64,000 nucleotides of DNA, from positions 62,001-126,000 of the forward strand of contig DKMD01000011.1 of assembly GCA_002470465.1 (NCBI GenBank). The letters are read 5' to 3'. Positions 1-11,328 of this stretch are shown piece after piece. The notes beneath the pieces are model-generated. The model was given only the letters and a program-made list of their open reading frames with translations, did not search any database and had not been told where the DNA came from. Position numbers and translations under genes: made by a program. The stretch comes from Pluralibacter sp. UBA7423 (GTDB lineage: Bacteria > Pseudomonadota > Gammaproteobacteria > Enterobacterales > Enterobacteriaceae). Position 1 is the first letter of the stretch, and the number at the start of each line of letters is the position of its first letter.

Positions 1-309
1 GATGCCGCAAGGCTCGGTATTGAGAATGAAGCGCTGGTGTGGGTGAATTCGCGTAAAGGCAAAATCATCACCCGGGCGCAGGTCAGCGATCGCCCGAACG
101 TCGGGGCGGTGTATATGACCTACCAGTGGTGGATTGGCGCCTGTAACGAGCTGGTGACCGAAAACTTAAGCCCGATAACCAAAACGCCGGAGTACAAATA
201 TTGCGCCGTTCGGGTAGAGCGTATCGAGGATCAGCGCGCGGCTGAGCAGTACGTGATCGACGAATACAACAAGCTGAAATCCCGTCTGCGTGAGAGTGCG
301 CTGGGGTGA
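1..309 (+). CDS. fdhF: formate dehydrogenase H, C-terminal fragment
   Basis: The reading frame is open from the first base of the window, so only the last 102 residues are present. They match the end of the E. coli FDH-H catalytic subunit, including the stretches VNSRKGKIITRAQVSDRP and MTYQWWIGACNELVTENLSP, which belong to the C-terminal molybdopterin-dinucleotide-binding domain. The enzyme oxidises formate to CO2 within the formate hydrogenlyase complex. The selenocysteine, the Fe-S site and the start lie outside the window. A strong terminator follows, so fdhF is probably the last gene of its transcript. Confidence 0.95.
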   Translation, partial: DAARLGIENEALVWVNSRKGKIITRAQVSDRPNVGAVYMTYQWWIGACNELVTENLSPITKTPEYKYCAVRVERIEDQRAAEQYVIDEYNKLKSRLRESALG

Positions 310-333
310 GGCTGGCTCGTTGATGGTGATGAG

Positions 334-358
334 GGGTGAATTTTTTCACCCTTTTTTT
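334..358 (+). terminator. Rho-independent terminator after fdhF
   Basis: A 7-bp stem GGGTGAA/TTCACCC (334-340 with 345-351) with a TTTT loop is followed by seven Ts. It starts 25 bases after the fdhF stop. Confidence 0.9.
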
Positions 359-434
359 AGTACAGATGCATCATTTCAATCTTTTTGGTCGCCCTTTATA
401 CTGCGTGTCCTCCCTTTCAGATGAAAAAATGATG

Positions 435-1103
435 ATGAAACGCTGCGTTTGGTTGCTCTTATTCCCGCTGCTGGCTCAGGCCGACGAGATTGGCTCACAG
501 TACAGAGAGCGGGCTGAAACGGGTGACAGACGCGCACAGTATTATCTCGCCGATACGTATTACAGTTCCGGTGATGAGCAACATGCCCGCTATTGGGCCG
601 AGAAAGCCGCTGAAAACGGCGAGCCGGATGCCGCCGCCCTGCTGGCGCAGATGATGATGAAAACCAATCTGCCCGGTGCCCGAAAGCTTGCGGAACAGGC
701 CACGCTCGCGGGCAGCGCCAACGGGGAAATCATTCTCGCCCACACCTTAGTGAACACGCTTGCAGGTAAGACGGATTATCCGTATGCGCTCTCATTGTTA
801 GAGAAAGCTGCGAAAAAGACGGACAGCGACGCCGCCGTGGATGCACAGATGCTTCTCGGGCTCATTTACGCCAATGGGGGTGAAGTCAGTGAAGATGATG
901 CTAAAGCTACAGAGTACTTCAAGCGTAGCTCGATGCTATCGCGCTCCGGCTACGCCGAATACTGGGCGGGCGAAATGTTCCTCACCGGCGAAAATGGCTT
1001 TATCCAGCCGAACAAGCAGAAGGCGCTGAGCTGGTTTAACGTCAGCTGTCTGGAAGGCAATGATTCAGGCTGTGAAGCGCTGGATGCGCTGAGCGGGGAG
1101 TAA
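435..1103 (+). CDS. yjcO: Sel1-repeat periplasmic protein YjcO
   Basis: 222 residues. A hydrophobic N-terminus (MKRCVWLLLFPLLAQA then DEIG) looks like a cleavable signal peptide, so the product is probably periplasmic. The remainder is Sel1/TPR-like repeats, seen as recurrent A-x-x-L-A and YWAEKAAENGEPDAAALLAQ-type helices, and resembles E. coli YjcO over its length. Sel1 proteins act as protein-protein scaffolds; no specific role is known to me for YjcO. Three ATGs lie in tandem (429, 432, 435). I chose the third because it gives the shortest charged n-region; the others add one or two Met. No strong ribosome binding site is visible. It sits between fdhF and gltP as in E. coli. Confidence 0.85.
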   Translation: MKRCVWLLLFPLLAQADEIGSQYRERAETGDRRAQYYLADTYYSSGDEQHARYWAEKAAENGEPDAAALLAQMMMKTNLPGARKLAEQATLAGSANGEIILAHTLVNTLAGKTDYPYALSLLEKAAKKTDSDAAVDAQMLLGLIYANGGEVSEDDAKATEYFKRSSMLSRSGYAEYWAGEMFLTGENGFIQPNKQKALSWFNVSCLEGNDSGCEALDALSGE

Positions 1104-1130
1104 AACAGCCCGCGCGTTTCTTTAAGGGCA

Positions 1131-1257
1131 TTGTCGGGTGGCGCTTACGCTTACCCGACCTACAAAAAACTGCCGAACGGCGCTTCGTTTGCCCGACCTG
1201 CATGAACTATGCAGGCCGGTAACGCGTAGGCCGGGTAAGCGCATGCGCCACCCGGCA
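1131..1257. repeat. REP pair (BIME) between yjcO and gltP
   Basis: Two REP units in inverted orientation: one at about 1131-1162 (GTCGGGTGGCGC ... ACCCGACCTAC) and one at about 1226-1257 (GTAGGCCGGGTAAGCGC ... GCCACCCGGCA). The convergent ends of yjcO and gltP flank it, so it may protect the 3' ends of both mRNAs. Confidence 0.85.
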
Positions 1258-1265
1258 CTGTTTTG

Positions 1266-2579
1266 TTAACGATTCGCGGTCTTATCAAATTTACCCAGCA
1301 TTTCACGCTCGTAGGCCTGCGCTTTTTTGCGGTCAAACTTGTGTTCCCACTTGGCAATCACCAGCACCGCCAGCGCGTTACCCACCACGTTCAGCGCCGT
1401 ACGCGCCATGTCGAGGATACGATCAACGCCGGCGATAAACGCCAGGCCTTCCAGCGGAATGCCCACGCTGCCAAGCGTTGCCAGCAGCACCACGAACGAC
1501 ACGCCCGGCACGCCCGCAATGCCTTTTGAGGTCACCATCAGCGTCAGCACCAGAATGATTTCCTGGCCGAGCGACAGCTCAATACCGTAGAGCTGAGCGA
1601 TGAAAATCGCCGCGATGCTCTGGTACAGCGTCGAGCCGTCGAGGTTGAAGGAGTAGCCCGTCGGCACCACGAAGCTGGTGATCGACGAAGGTGCGCCGTA
1701 GGCTTCCATTTTCTCAATGATGCGCGGCAGTACGCTCTCGGAGCTTGCCGTGGAGTAGGCCAGAATCAGCTCGTCTTTCAGGATGCGGATCAAAATCCAG
1801 ATGCTCAGGCCGCACATTTTGGCGACCGCGCCAAGAACCACCAGCGCGAAGAACAGGATGGCGACGTAAACCAGAATCACCAGCTTGGCGAGCGGCCACA
1901 GTGAGGCAAAACCGAAGTTAGCCACGGTCACCGAGATCAGCGCGAACACGCCAATCGGCGCATAACGCATGACCATGTGCGTCACTTTGAACATCGTTTC
2001 GGACACGGAGCGGAAGACGGTCACCAGCGGTTCACGGTGCGCAGACGGCAGCGACGACAGGCCCAGGCCAAACAGTACCGAGAAGAAGATAATCGGCAGC
2101 ATGTCACCCTTCGCCATGGAGGCGAAAATGTTGGTCGGCACCAGCGACAGGATCGTGCCCATCAGGCCATGCGCGTGGCTGGCCACTTCCGCCGTGGTGT
2201 TCTGGTATTTAGAGATATCGACCGTGGCGAGCGTCGACATATCGATGCCTGCCCCCGGCTGGAACACGTTCGCCAGCGTAATGCCCAGAATGATGGCGAC
2301 GGTGGTAATAATTTCGAAATAGATAATGGTTTTTGCGCCGATACGCCCGAGCGATTTAGCATCACCCACGCCCGCAATCCCGACCACCAGCGTCGAAATC
2401 ACAATCGGTACCACGATCATTTTGATCAGGTGAATAAAGATATCACCGGCAGGCGACAGCAGGTTGGCAATCAGCCATTCACGGCTATCGCTTTGATAAT
2501 GAAGGTAGCTTCCCAGGAGAATACCCAGCACCAGGGCCAGCAGAATTTGCCAGGCCAGGCTGACTTTTGCTTTTTTCAT
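1266..2579 (-). CDS. gltP: proton-glutamate/aspartate symporter GltP
   Basis: 437 residues, the same length as E. coli GltP, with near-identical blocks throughout. It belongs to the DAACS (SLC1-like) family and imports glutamate and aspartate with protons across the inner membrane. Visible family features are the serine-rich hairpin segment (AYSTASSESVLPRIIEKMEA) and the NLDGSTLYQS segment that corresponds to the NMDG substrate/cation-binding motif. An upstream in-frame start at 2597 exists, but MKKAKVSLAWQ matches the E. coli N-terminus, so 2579 is used. It is divergent from acs because the nrf operon found here in E. coli is missing. Confidence 0.95.
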   Translation of the reverse strand: MKKAKVSLAWQILLALVLGILLGSYLHYQSDSREWLIANLLSPAGDIFIHLIKMIVVPIVISTLVVGIAGVGDAKSLGRIGAKTIIYFEIITTVAIILGITLANVFQPGAGIDMSTLATVDISKYQNTTAEVASHAHGLMGTILSLVPTNIFASMAKGDMLPIIFFSVLFGLGLSSLPSAHREPLVTVFRSVSETMFKVTHMVMRYAPIGVFALISVTVANFGFASLWPLAKLVILVYVAILFFALVVLGAVAKMCGLSIWILIRILKDELILAYSTASSESVLPRIIEKMEAYGAPSSITSFVVPTGYSFNLDGSTLYQSIAAIFIAQLYGIELSLGQEIILVLTLMVTSKGIAGVPGVSFVVLLATLGSVGIPLEGLAFIAGVDRILDMARTALNVVGNALAVLVIAKWEHKFDRKKAQAYEREMLGKFDKTANR

Positions 2580-2840
2580 AATTGCAGACTTCCTCAATGC
2601 ACAGCGGCATTCATGTTAATGAATGTCACCCACTGAAAGGGGGATGATTTGTGTTGCGTATCTGTGTGGAGTTTTTTTACGCGGCGTATGAGTATCACCT
2701 GTACGGCATGTCGCGCAAGCCTTTCAGAACGGGGCTTTTGGCTGACAAAAGCGAGATTAGCGCGAATTAAGTCTGTTTACGGTAAATAACCGTTTGTTAT
2801 AGAAAACTTTTTTTATCCTAAAAAAGTATATATTCATTAT

Positions 2841-2968
2841 CGTGATTATTTTTACTCGAAGATTCATTTGGCTAAATTTCATACACTACAAACAATGCGT
2901 GATCTGTCGCCCAAATAATAAACAAAGCCTGTAAAGACTCTATTATTAACGTTTGTTTGACATATATT
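2841..2968 (+). promoter_or_regulatory. acs promoter with two candidate CRP sites
   Basis: The gltP-acs intergenic stretch (2580-2996, 417 bases, AT-rich) holds no gene. A TATATT -10 element at 2963-2968 would start transcription near 2975, about 22 bases upstream of the acs ATG. Two weak CRP-like sites, CGTGA-N6-TTACT at 2841-2856 and CGTGA-N6-GCCCA at 2898-2913, are centred about 70 and 127 bases upstream of that start. This resembles the tandem CRP arrangement known at E. coli acsP2. The first site is less certain because its spacing differs slightly from the E. coli layout I recall. Confidence 0.5.
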
Positions 2969-2996
2969 TAACATTCTAATAAGGAGAGCAAAAGCC

Positions 2997-4955
2997 ATGA
3001 GCCAGATCCATAAACACTCTATTCCCGCAAACATTGCGGAAAACTGCCTGATTAACCCGGAACAATATAAGACAAAGTATCAACAGTCAGTCAGCGACCC
3101 GGACGCCTTCTGGGGCGAACAGGGGAAAATCCTCGACTGGATCAAACCGTATAACACAGTCAAAAACACCTCCTTCGCGCCCGGCAACGTCTCCATTAAA
3201 TGGTACGAAGACGGCACGCTGAACCTGGCGGCCAACTGCCTTGACCGTCACCTGGCCGAGCGCGGCGATCAGACGGCCATCATCTGGGAAGGCGACGATG
3301 CCAGCCAGAGCAAACATATTACCTATAAGGAACTGCACCGCGACGTCTGCCGCTTCGCGAATGTCCTGACCGACCTGGGCATTAAAAAGGGCGACGTGGT
3401 GGCCATTTATATGCCGATGGTGCCGGAAGCCGCCGTGGCGATGCTCGCCTGTGCGCGCATTGGCGCGGTGCATTCCGTTATTTTTGGCGGTTTCTCGCCA
3501 GAAGCAGTCGCTGGCCGCATTATCGACTCCAGCTCACGGCTGGTGATCACCGCCGATGAAGGCGTGCGCGCCGGGCGTTCAATTCCGCTGAAGAAAAACG
3601 TCGACGATGCGCTGAAAAACCCGAATGTGAAAAGCGTTGAACACGTGGTTGTACTCAAACGCACCGGCGGCAAAACCGAATGGCACGAAGGCCGCGATCT
3701 GTGGTGGAGCGACCTGACAGAAAAAGCCAGCGATCGGCACCAACCGGTCGAAGTTGGCGCGGAAGATCCGCTGTTCATCCTGTACACCTCCGGTTCCACC
3801 GGCAAACCGAAAGGCGTGCTGCACACCACCGGCGGCTACCTGGTTTACGCGGCAACCACCTTCAAATACGTCTTTGACTATCATCAGGGCGACATCTACT
3901 GGTGCACCGCCGACGTGGGTTGGGTCACCGGCCACAGCTACCTGCTGTACGGGCCGCTGGCCTGCGGCGCGACCACGCTGATGTTCGAAGGCGTGCCAAA
4001 CTGGCCGACGCCCGCTCGCATGAGCCAGGTCGTCGACAAGCACAAGGTCAATATTCTCTATACCGCGCCGACTGCGATTCGTGCGCTGATGGCCGAAGGC
4101 GACAAAGCAATTCAGGGCACCGACCGCTCAACGCTGCGTATTCTGGGCTCCGTCGGCGAACCGATTAACCCGGAAGCCTGGGAGTGGTACTGGAAGAAAA
4201 TCGGCAACGAGAAGTGCCCGGTAATGGACACCTGGTGGCAGACCGAAACCGGCGGCTTCATGATCACCCCGCTGCCAGGTGCTACGGAGCTCAAAGCAGG
4301 CTCGGCAACGCGTCCGTTCTTTGGCGTGCAGCCTGAGCTTGTCGATAACGAAGGCAACAGGCTGGAAGGTGCAACCGAAGGCAACCTGGTCATTACCGAT
4401 TCCTGGCCGGGTCAGGCACGCACACTGTTTGGCGACCATGAGCGCTTCGAGCAGACCTATTTTTCAACCTTCAAAAACATGTACTTCAGCGGCGACGGCG
4501 CGCGCCGTGACGAAGACGGCTACTTCTGGATCACCGGCCGCGTCGATGACGTGCTGAACGTTTCCGGTCACCGTCTTGGCACCGCTGAGATTGAGTCAGC
4601 GCTGGTGTCGCATCCCAAAATCGCCGAGGCGGCGGTGGTCGGCATTCCGCACAGCATTAAAGGTCAGGCGATTTATGCCTACGTCACCCTGAACCACGGC
4701 GAAGAGCCGAGCCCGGAACTGTACACCGAGGTGCGTAACTGGGTGCGTAAAGAGATTGGCCCGCTGGCGACGCCGGACGTGCTGCACTGGACCGACTCGC
4801 TGCCGAAAACCCGCTCCGGCAAAATCATGCGCCGCATTCTGCGCAAGATTGCCGCCGGGGATACCAGCAACTTTGGTGATACCTCAACGCTTGCCGATCC
4901 GGGCGTGGTGGAAAAACTGCTCGAAGAGAAGCAGTCCATTTCGGTGCCTTCTTAA
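2997..4955 (+). CDS. acs: acetyl-CoA synthetase
   Basis: 652 residues, full length for Acs. It is a cytoplasmic AMP-forming ligase that converts acetate, ATP and CoA into acetyl-CoA by way of acetyl-AMP, and it scavenges low acetate. The adenylate-binding motif [18 protein letters not shown] lies near residues 263-280. The C-terminal [11 protein letters not shown] motif carries the lysine (609 in E. coli numbering) that protein acetylation regulates. AAGGAG lies just upstream of the ATG. It heads an operon with yjcH and actP, the acetate permease, as in E. coli. Confidence 0.98.
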   Translation: MSQIHKHSIPANIAENCLINPEQYKTKYQQSVSDPDAFWGEQGKILDWIKPYNTVKNTSFAPGNVSIKWYEDGTLNLAANCLDRHLAERGDQTAIIWEGDDASQSKHITYKELHRDVCRFANVLTDLGIKKGDVVAIYMPMVPEAAVAMLACARIGAVHSVIFGGFSPEAVAGRIIDSSSRLVITADEGVRAGRSIPLKKNVDDALKNPNVKSVEHVVVLKRTGGKTEWHEGRDLWWSDLTEKASDRHQPVEVGAEDPLFILYTSGSTGKPKGVLHTTGGYLVYAATTFKYVFDYHQGDIYWCTADVGWVTGHSYLLYGPLACGATTLMFEGVPNWPTPARMSQVVDKHKVNILYTAPTAIRALMAEGDKAIQGTDRSTLRILGSVGEPINPEAWEWYWKKIGNEKCPVMDTWWQTETGGFMITPLPGATELKAGSATRPFFGVQPELVDNEGNRLEGATEGNLVITDSWPGQARTLFGDHERFEQTYFSTFKNMYFSGDGARRDEDGYFWITGRVDDVLNVSGHRLGTAEIESALVSHPKIAEAAVVGIPHSIKGQAIYAYVTLNHGEEPSPELYTEVRNWVRKEIGPLATPDVLHWTDSLPKTRSGKIMRRILRKIAAGDTSNFGDTSTLADPGVVEKLLEEKQSISVPS

Positions 4956-4966
4956 TCACGGCTGAA

Positions 4967-5035
4967 TTGCCCGGCGGCGCAAGCTTGCCGGGCCTACAAA
5001 ACGTAGGCCGGGTTAACGACAGTGCCACCCGGCAA
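4967..5035. repeat. REP pair between acs and yjcH
   Basis: Inverted REP units lie at about 4967-4997 (TTGCCCGGCGGCGC ... GGGCCTAC) and 5003-5035 (GTAGGCCGGG ... GCCACCCGGCAA), separated by only five bases. Its position inside the acs operon suggests it could lower or stabilise expression differentially between acs and yjcH-actP. Confidence 0.85.
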
Positions 5036-5173
5036 TGCATTGCTTTACCAGCAAGGTGAGAGTGTTTTTCCGTATGCCACTCTCCTCCCATTCTTGTCCT
5101 GATAAGGACAAGAGCACAGTACGGTGTTCTGTTTGCCCTACATAAAAAACTAGTATCTACCTCTGGAGACTCT

Positions 5174-7137
<1,964 letters not shown>

Positions 7138-7140
7138 AGA

Positions 7141-7245
7141 AATGCCCGGTGGCGCTGATTGCCAGGTGGCGGCTAACGCCTGACCTGGCCTACAAACCGG
7201 GCCTGCAATCAGCCAGGCCGGGTTAACGCAGCGCCACCCGGCAAT
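7141..7245. repeat. composite REP cluster after actP
   Basis: An outer inverted pair (TGCCCGGTGGCGCTG at the left, CAGCGCCACCCGGCAATG at the right) encloses further REP-like pieces (GCCAGGTGGCGGCTAACGCC and GCCTGCAATCAGCCAGGCCGGG). It lies between the convergent actP and lrgB-like genes. Confidence 0.8.
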
Positions 7246-7253
7246 GAGGACTT

Positions 7254-7943
7254 TCAGAACATCACCCACGCCACCAGCGGGGCGGCGAGCACCGTAGCGA
7301 CGCCGGAAAGCATCATCACCAGGCTTGCGACAACCCCTTCCTGCGGGCCTAACTCATAGGAACGTGCCGTTCCGGCACCGTGCGAGGCGGCACCAAACCC
7401 GGCCCCTTTCGCCATTCCTTCACGGATTGCCAGACGCATAAACAGCGCATCCCCCACTGCCATGCCGAACACGCCGGTGATCACTACAAACAGCGCCACC
7501 AGTTCAGGCTGTCCGCCAATCGGCTTAGCGGCCGCCAGGGCAAAAGGCGTGGTGATAGAGCGCACGGCGAGGCTGCGCTGAATTTCATCGGGTAGAGTAA
7601 ACAGACGGGCCAGCCACACGGAACTGGTCACCGCGACAACCACCGCAGTCGTCACGCCCGCGGCGAGCGACATCCAGTGACGCTTTATCACCGCGAGGTT
7701 GTCATACACCGGCACCGCAAAGGCTATCGTCGCCGGGCCAAGCAGCCACAGCAGCCAGTGCGCTTCGCCCATGTAGTTTTGATAAGAGATGTGGCCGAAA
7801 ATCAGCATCAGCACCAGCAGGATCGGCGTGAACACCAGCGGCATCAGCGGCAGTTTGCGAAAACGTCGATACAGACGTTTATTGGCGTAATAGAGCCCGA
7901 GGGTAATCGCGAGGCACAGCAGGCTCAGCGTTAAGCTATTCAT
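7254..7943 (-). CDS. LrgB/CidB family membrane protein
   Basis: 229 residues, strongly hydrophobic, of the LrgB/CidB/YohK family. Recognisable blocks are RSITTPFALAAAKPIGG near the middle and ASHGAGTARSYELGPQEG in the C-terminal half. Family members have been described as modulators of murein hydrolase export or autolysis (Staphylococcus) and as pyruvate facilitators (Bacillus PftB). Which applies here is unknown. It follows the CidA/LrgA-like gene, and the two overlap by 8 bases, so they are co-translated. This pair is not at this locus in E. coli K-12. Confidence 0.85.
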   Translation of the reverse strand: MNSLTLSLLCLAITLGLYYANKRLYRRFRKLPLMPLVFTPILLVLMLIFGHISYQNYMGEAHWLLWLLGPATIAFAVPVYDNLAVIKRHWMSLAAGVTTAVVVAVTSSVWLARLFTLPDEIQRSLAVRSITTPFALAAAKPIGGQPELVALFVVITGVFGMAVGDALFMRLAIREGMAKGAGFGAASHGAGTARSYELGPQEGVVASLVMMLSGVATVLAAPLVAWVMF

Positions 7944-8346
7944 GCTTCATCCTGCTTAATTCAAAGCGATAGACTTTATCCACCACCCACGCCGTTGCCC
8001 CCAGCACCAGCATCGTGCTCAGCGCGATCACCAGAAAGATTTTCCAGCCGTCGACCATCAGCAGCTGCGCGTAGTTAACCACAGCCACCACGGCAGGCAC
8101 GAAGAAGAGCAGCATTTCCGCCAGCAGCCAGCGGGACCCGGCACGCACCCAGCTAAGGGGGAGAACGCGGCAGATAATCAGCGCCAGCATCAGCACCAGC
8201 CCCACCAGGTTGGCGGGCAGCGGCAGATGCCCCCACGCCACCAGATGCTCAGCCAGAACAAACAACCCGGCATACAGAACCACCTGCACCGGAACCTGAA
8301 GATGATGCAGGACAGCAGGCGTTACGCGCCCTGAGGCCACAGCCAT
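7936..8346 (-). CDS. CidA/LrgA family holin-like protein
   Basis: 136 residues with about four hydrophobic segments, of the CidA/LrgA (YohJ) family. The block LPANLVGLVLMLALIICRVLP and the following WLLAEMLLFFVPAVVAVVNY are typical. It pairs with the LrgB-like gene that overlaps it, and the two products are thought to form a membrane complex. A LysR gene starts about 100 bases away on the other strand, the usual layout of a regulator with its cidAB target. Confidence 0.85.
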   Translation of the reverse strand: MAVASGRVTPAVLHHLQVPVQVVLYAGLFVLAEHLVAWGHLPLPANLVGLVLMLALIICRVLPLSWVRAGSRWLLAEMLLFFVPAVVAVVNYAQLLMVDGWKIFLVIALSTMLVLGATAWVVDKVYRFELSRMKHE

Positions 8347-8448
8347 GAAAGGAATTCCTGAAAAAAGTGAAGGCGCTCAGTATAGTGAGCCGCCGACTGC
8401 GACTGAAATGAATTAAAATCATTGAAGGTATAGTTTCGAGGAATGATC

Positions 8449-9336
8449 ATGGATATCAGAACGCTGCGCTATTTCGTTGAAGTGGTTCGCCAGCAAAGCT
8501 TCACCCGCGCGGCAGAGAAGCTGTTTGTCACCCAGCCCACCATCAGTAAGATGCTGAAAAATCTGGAAGATGAGCTCAACTGCACCCTGCTCATTCGGGA
8601 TGGCCGCAAGCTGCTGCTGACCGATACCGGTCGCGTGGTCTTCGAGCGCGGCGTGGCCATTCTGACCGAATTTCGCCAGCTGGAAGCGGAACTCAGCGAC
8701 ATCAATCATCTGCATAAAGGTCTTTTGCGCCTCGGCATTCCGCCCATGGTTGGAATGCTGATGGCCGGGCCAATCAGCCTTTTTCGCCAGAGCTACCCCG
8801 GCGTCGAGCTGAAAATTGCCGAATTTGGCGGCCTGACGGTACAGCAGGCGGTGGTCAATGGCGAACTCGACGTGGCCATGACCGCCCTGCCCGTGGACGA
8901 AGAGAGCGGTCTCGCCACGCTGCCATTGTTCAGCCACCCGCTGTGCGTGCTGGTGCCGCGCTCCGGCGAGTGGTTAAACATGGAAACCATCGGCCCCGAG
9001 CAGCTGGCCGCGCATCCGCTGTTAATTTACAACGAAGACTTCGCTCTTAGCCGCCAGCTGATGCAGCTCTTTTCTGAACACGACGTCAAACCTCGCATCG
9101 CGGTACGCAGCGGGCAGTGGGATTTTCTGGCGGCAATGGTGCAGGCGGGCGTGGGCGTGGCGATTTTGCCGGAACCCATTTGCCAGCGGCTCGATAAAAA
9201 CACATTACGCTGGATCCCCCTCGACAGCCCGCTGCACTGGCAGCTGGGGCTTATCTGGCGTGAAGGAACTTACCTTTCCCACAGCGCACAGGCCTGGCTC
9301 AAGTGCTGCGAAGGGTTTTGGCAGCCCGGCGGCTGA
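8449..9336 (+). CDS. LysR-family regulator, CidR-like
   Basis: 295 residues. The N-terminal winged helix-turn-helix is typical of LysR (MDIRTLRYFVEVVRQQSFTR, then AAEKLFVTQPTISKMLKNLE), followed by a substrate-binding effector domain of about 200 residues. Start at 8449 rather than the in-frame ATG at 8443, because GAGG at 8438-8441 is well spaced only for the second. It is divergent from the cidA/lrgB-like pair, which it probably controls. CidR-type regulators in Gram-positives respond to acetate or pyruvate overflow; a similar signal here is inference, strengthened only by the neighbouring acs-actP operon. It ends 7 bases from the end of the convergent murR-like gene. Confidence 0.85.
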   Translation: MDIRTLRYFVEVVRQQSFTRAAEKLFVTQPTISKMLKNLEDELNCTLLIRDGRKLLLTDTGRVVFERGVAILTEFRQLEAELSDINHLHKGLLRLGIPPMVGMLMAGPISLFRQSYPGVELKIAEFGGLTVQQAVVNGELDVAMTALPVDEESGLATLPLFSHPLCVLVPRSGEWLNMETIGPEQLAAHPLLIYNEDFALSRQLMQLFSEHDVKPRIAVRSGQWDFLAAMVQAGVGVAILPEPICQRLDKNTLRWIPLDSPLHWQLGLIWREGTYLSHSAQAWLKCCEGFWQPGG

Positions 9337-9343
9337 GCCGCCG

Positions 9344-10198
9344 TTACAGCTTATCGACCAGCGTCCGGCTCTGAGAAATCAGCTCCCGACGCCCTTCATC
9401 CCCCTGCTGGAGCAGGCACACGAACAGCAAATCAATCAGCGTATGCTGGGCGGTACGCACAGAAATCGACGAACTGTGGGTTTTGCTGCCGTCGGCCAGC
9501 GTATCGAGGCACAGATCCGCCGCCTGGCGAAGCGGCGACTGATGCAGGGAAGTCAGCGCAATGACTTTCGCCCCGCGCGCTTTTGCCGCTTCGGCAGCGA
9601 CCTGTACTTCCCGCCGGTTGCCGGAAAACGATATCGCAATCTGGACATCGGCGGCGGTCAATGATTGCGCCACGGTGATCTGCACGTGACTGTCCATCTC
9701 ATGCATTACCGGATAGCCGATTTTCATCAGCTTGTACGCCAGGTCTTTGGCGATCAGCGACGACCCGCCAATGGCGATTATCTGCACGCGTCCGGCAACG
9801 CGGATCAGATCCACGACCCTCTGAAGTCTGGCGAAATCAATCCCGTTGGTGGTATCGCGCAATGCCTGCTGCTTTTCCAGCAGCAGTTTCTCCGCTATCT
9901 GCGGGAAGGTGTCTTCACTGTTGATTTCATTGTGAATATAGGCAACGTCGTTTTTGCGTTCGGTGCTTTGCTGCCCCCACTCTTCCACCAGCGCGATTTT
10001 AAAATTGGTGTAGCCCTTGAAGCCGAGTTTCTGCGCAAACTTGATGATGCTCGACTGGCTGATGCCCAACACCTGCGCCAGCTCCGGCGAAGAGAACTGT
10101 TTAACGCGGCCCGGGTTATCAAGAATGAAGTCCGCAATCTTGCGCTCGCCGGGAGTGAACAGCGATTTATTATGCAGGATGGTATTGATGTGTTTCAT
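9344..10198 (-). CDS. murR: RpiR-family regulator, MurR-like
   Basis: 284 residues. N-terminal RpiR helix-turn-helix (about residues 1-75, SSPELAQVLGISQSSIIKFA) and a C-terminal SIS sugar-phosphate-binding domain (about 115-265, with IIAIGGSSLIAKDLAYKLMK). E. coli MurR (285 residues) has the same layout and represses murQP, with MurNAc-6-phosphate as inducer. This protein is only moderately similar to it but is divergent from murQ, so the same job is very likely. A perfect palindrome lies in the shared intergenic region. Confidence 0.85.
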   Translation of the reverse strand: MKHINTILHNKSLFTPGERKIADFILDNPGRVKQFSSPELAQVLGISQSSIIKFAQKLGFKGYTNFKIALVEEWGQQSTERKNDVAYIHNEINSEDTFPQIAEKLLLEKQQALRDTTNGIDFARLQRVVDLIRVAGRVQIIAIGGSSLIAKDLAYKLMKIGYPVMHEMDSHVQITVAQSLTAADVQIAISFSGNRREVQVAAEAAKARGAKVIALTSLHQSPLRQAADLCLDTLADGSKTHSSSISVRTAQHTLIDLLFVCLLQQGDEGRRELISQSRTLVDKL

Positions 10199-10308
10199 AA
10201 GTCGATAACCAGACGCTTAGTTTTGGGGGTTCACCCGGGTGTAAAATACTATGTCATTCCCTTCGGCTTTACACCCTTATCCTGTTTCAGACTATGAACG
10301 CCGCCCAC

Positions 10309-10384
10309 GGTGACTGAGATCACAGATCGCCAAATGGGATAAAATATTACTTTTAGCATTTATTATTGGAATATATTATTCCAA
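10309..10384 (+). promoter_or_regulatory. CRP site and palindromic operator upstream of murQ
   Basis: Within the 216-base murR-murQ gap there is a near-consensus CRP site, GGTGA-CTGAGA-TCACA (10309-10324). A perfect 19-bp palindrome, TTGGAATA-TAT-TATTCCAA (10366-10384), ends 30 bases before the murQ ATG. murQP are known in E. coli to need CRP and to be repressed by MurR, so I infer that the palindrome is the MurR-like operator. Confidence 0.65.
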
Positions 10385-10414
10385 ACATTAAGCACGTTAT
10401 TCATCGAGGCCGTT

Positions 10415-11326
10415 ATGAAAATTGATTTATCCACCCTGACCACCGAAAGCCGCAACCAGGCGAGTGAAAACATCGATAACCTGTCCACCCTGGACATGCT
10501 GAAAGTGATCAACGCCGAAGATAAAAAAGTGGCACTGGCAGTGGAAGAGCAGCTCCCTGCGATCGCCCAGGCCGTCGATGCCATCACCCAAGCGTTCGCC
10601 TGCGGCGGCCGCCTGATTTACTGTGGAGCGGGCACCTCGGGCCGTCTTGGCATTCTCGATGCCAGCGAATGCCCGCCAACCTACGGCACGCCGCGTGAAA
10701 GGGTGGTGGGGCTGATTGCCGGTGGCCACACCGCGATTCTGCAGGCGGTTGAAAACGCAGAAGATAATGTCCAGCTCGGCGAACAGGATCTGCGCGACCT
10801 TGCGCTGAACGAGCGCGACGTGGTTGTCGGTATCGCCGCCAGTGGCCGCACGCCGTACGTCATCGGCGCGCTGAAATACGCCCGCAGCGTGGGTGCCACC
10901 ACGGGCGCTATCGCCTGCAATCGCGGCAGCGAAATTGGCAAGCTGGCCGATATCGCTATAGAACCCCTGGTCGGCCCGGAAGTGGTGACCGGCTCTTCCC
11001 GTATGAAGGCAGGCACCGCGCAAAAACTTATCCTGAATATGCTGACCACCGGCGCAATGATCCGCTCCGGTAAAGTGTTCGGCAACCTGATGGTTGACGT
11101 GGAAGCGACCAACGCCAAGCTTCTCCAGCGCCAGGTGAATATCGTGGTGCAGGCGACCGAATGCGATGCCGCCACCGCCGAAGCTGCGCTGAATGCCTGT
11201 AACCGCCACTGTAAAACCGCCATCGTGATGATCCTGGCGGGACTCAGCGCGGCAGAAGCAGGCGAAACGCTCGCTAAAAATAACGGCTTTATTCGCAGCG
11301 CCATTCAGGGCATCGGGAGCAACTAA
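10415..11326 (+). CDS. murQ: N-acetylmuramic acid 6-phosphate etherase
   Basis: 303 residues (E. coli 298). It cleaves the lactyl ether of MurNAc-6-phosphate to give GlcNAc-6-phosphate and D-lactate, in the cytoplasm, for cell-wall sugar recycling. A SIS domain with the characteristic [21 protein letters not shown] block starts near residue 70, and the ATEC..A..AL-type C-terminal helix is present. GAGG precedes the ATG. murP starts two bases after the stop, so both are one operon. Confidence 0.96.
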   Translation: MKIDLSTLTTESRNQASENIDNLSTLDMLKVINAEDKKVALAVEEQLPAIAQAVDAITQAFACGGRLIYCGAGTSGRLGILDASECPPTYGTPRERVVGLIAGGHTAILQAVENAEDNVQLGEQDLRDLALNERDVVVGIAASGRTPYVIGALKYARSVGATTGAIACNRGSEIGKLADIAIEPLVGPEVVTGSSRMKAGTAQKLILNMLTTGAMIRSGKVFGNLMVDVEATNAKLLQRQVNIVVQATECDAATAEAALNACNRHCKTAIVMILAGLSAAEAGETLAKNNGFIRSAIQGIGSN

Positions 11327-11328
11327 CC

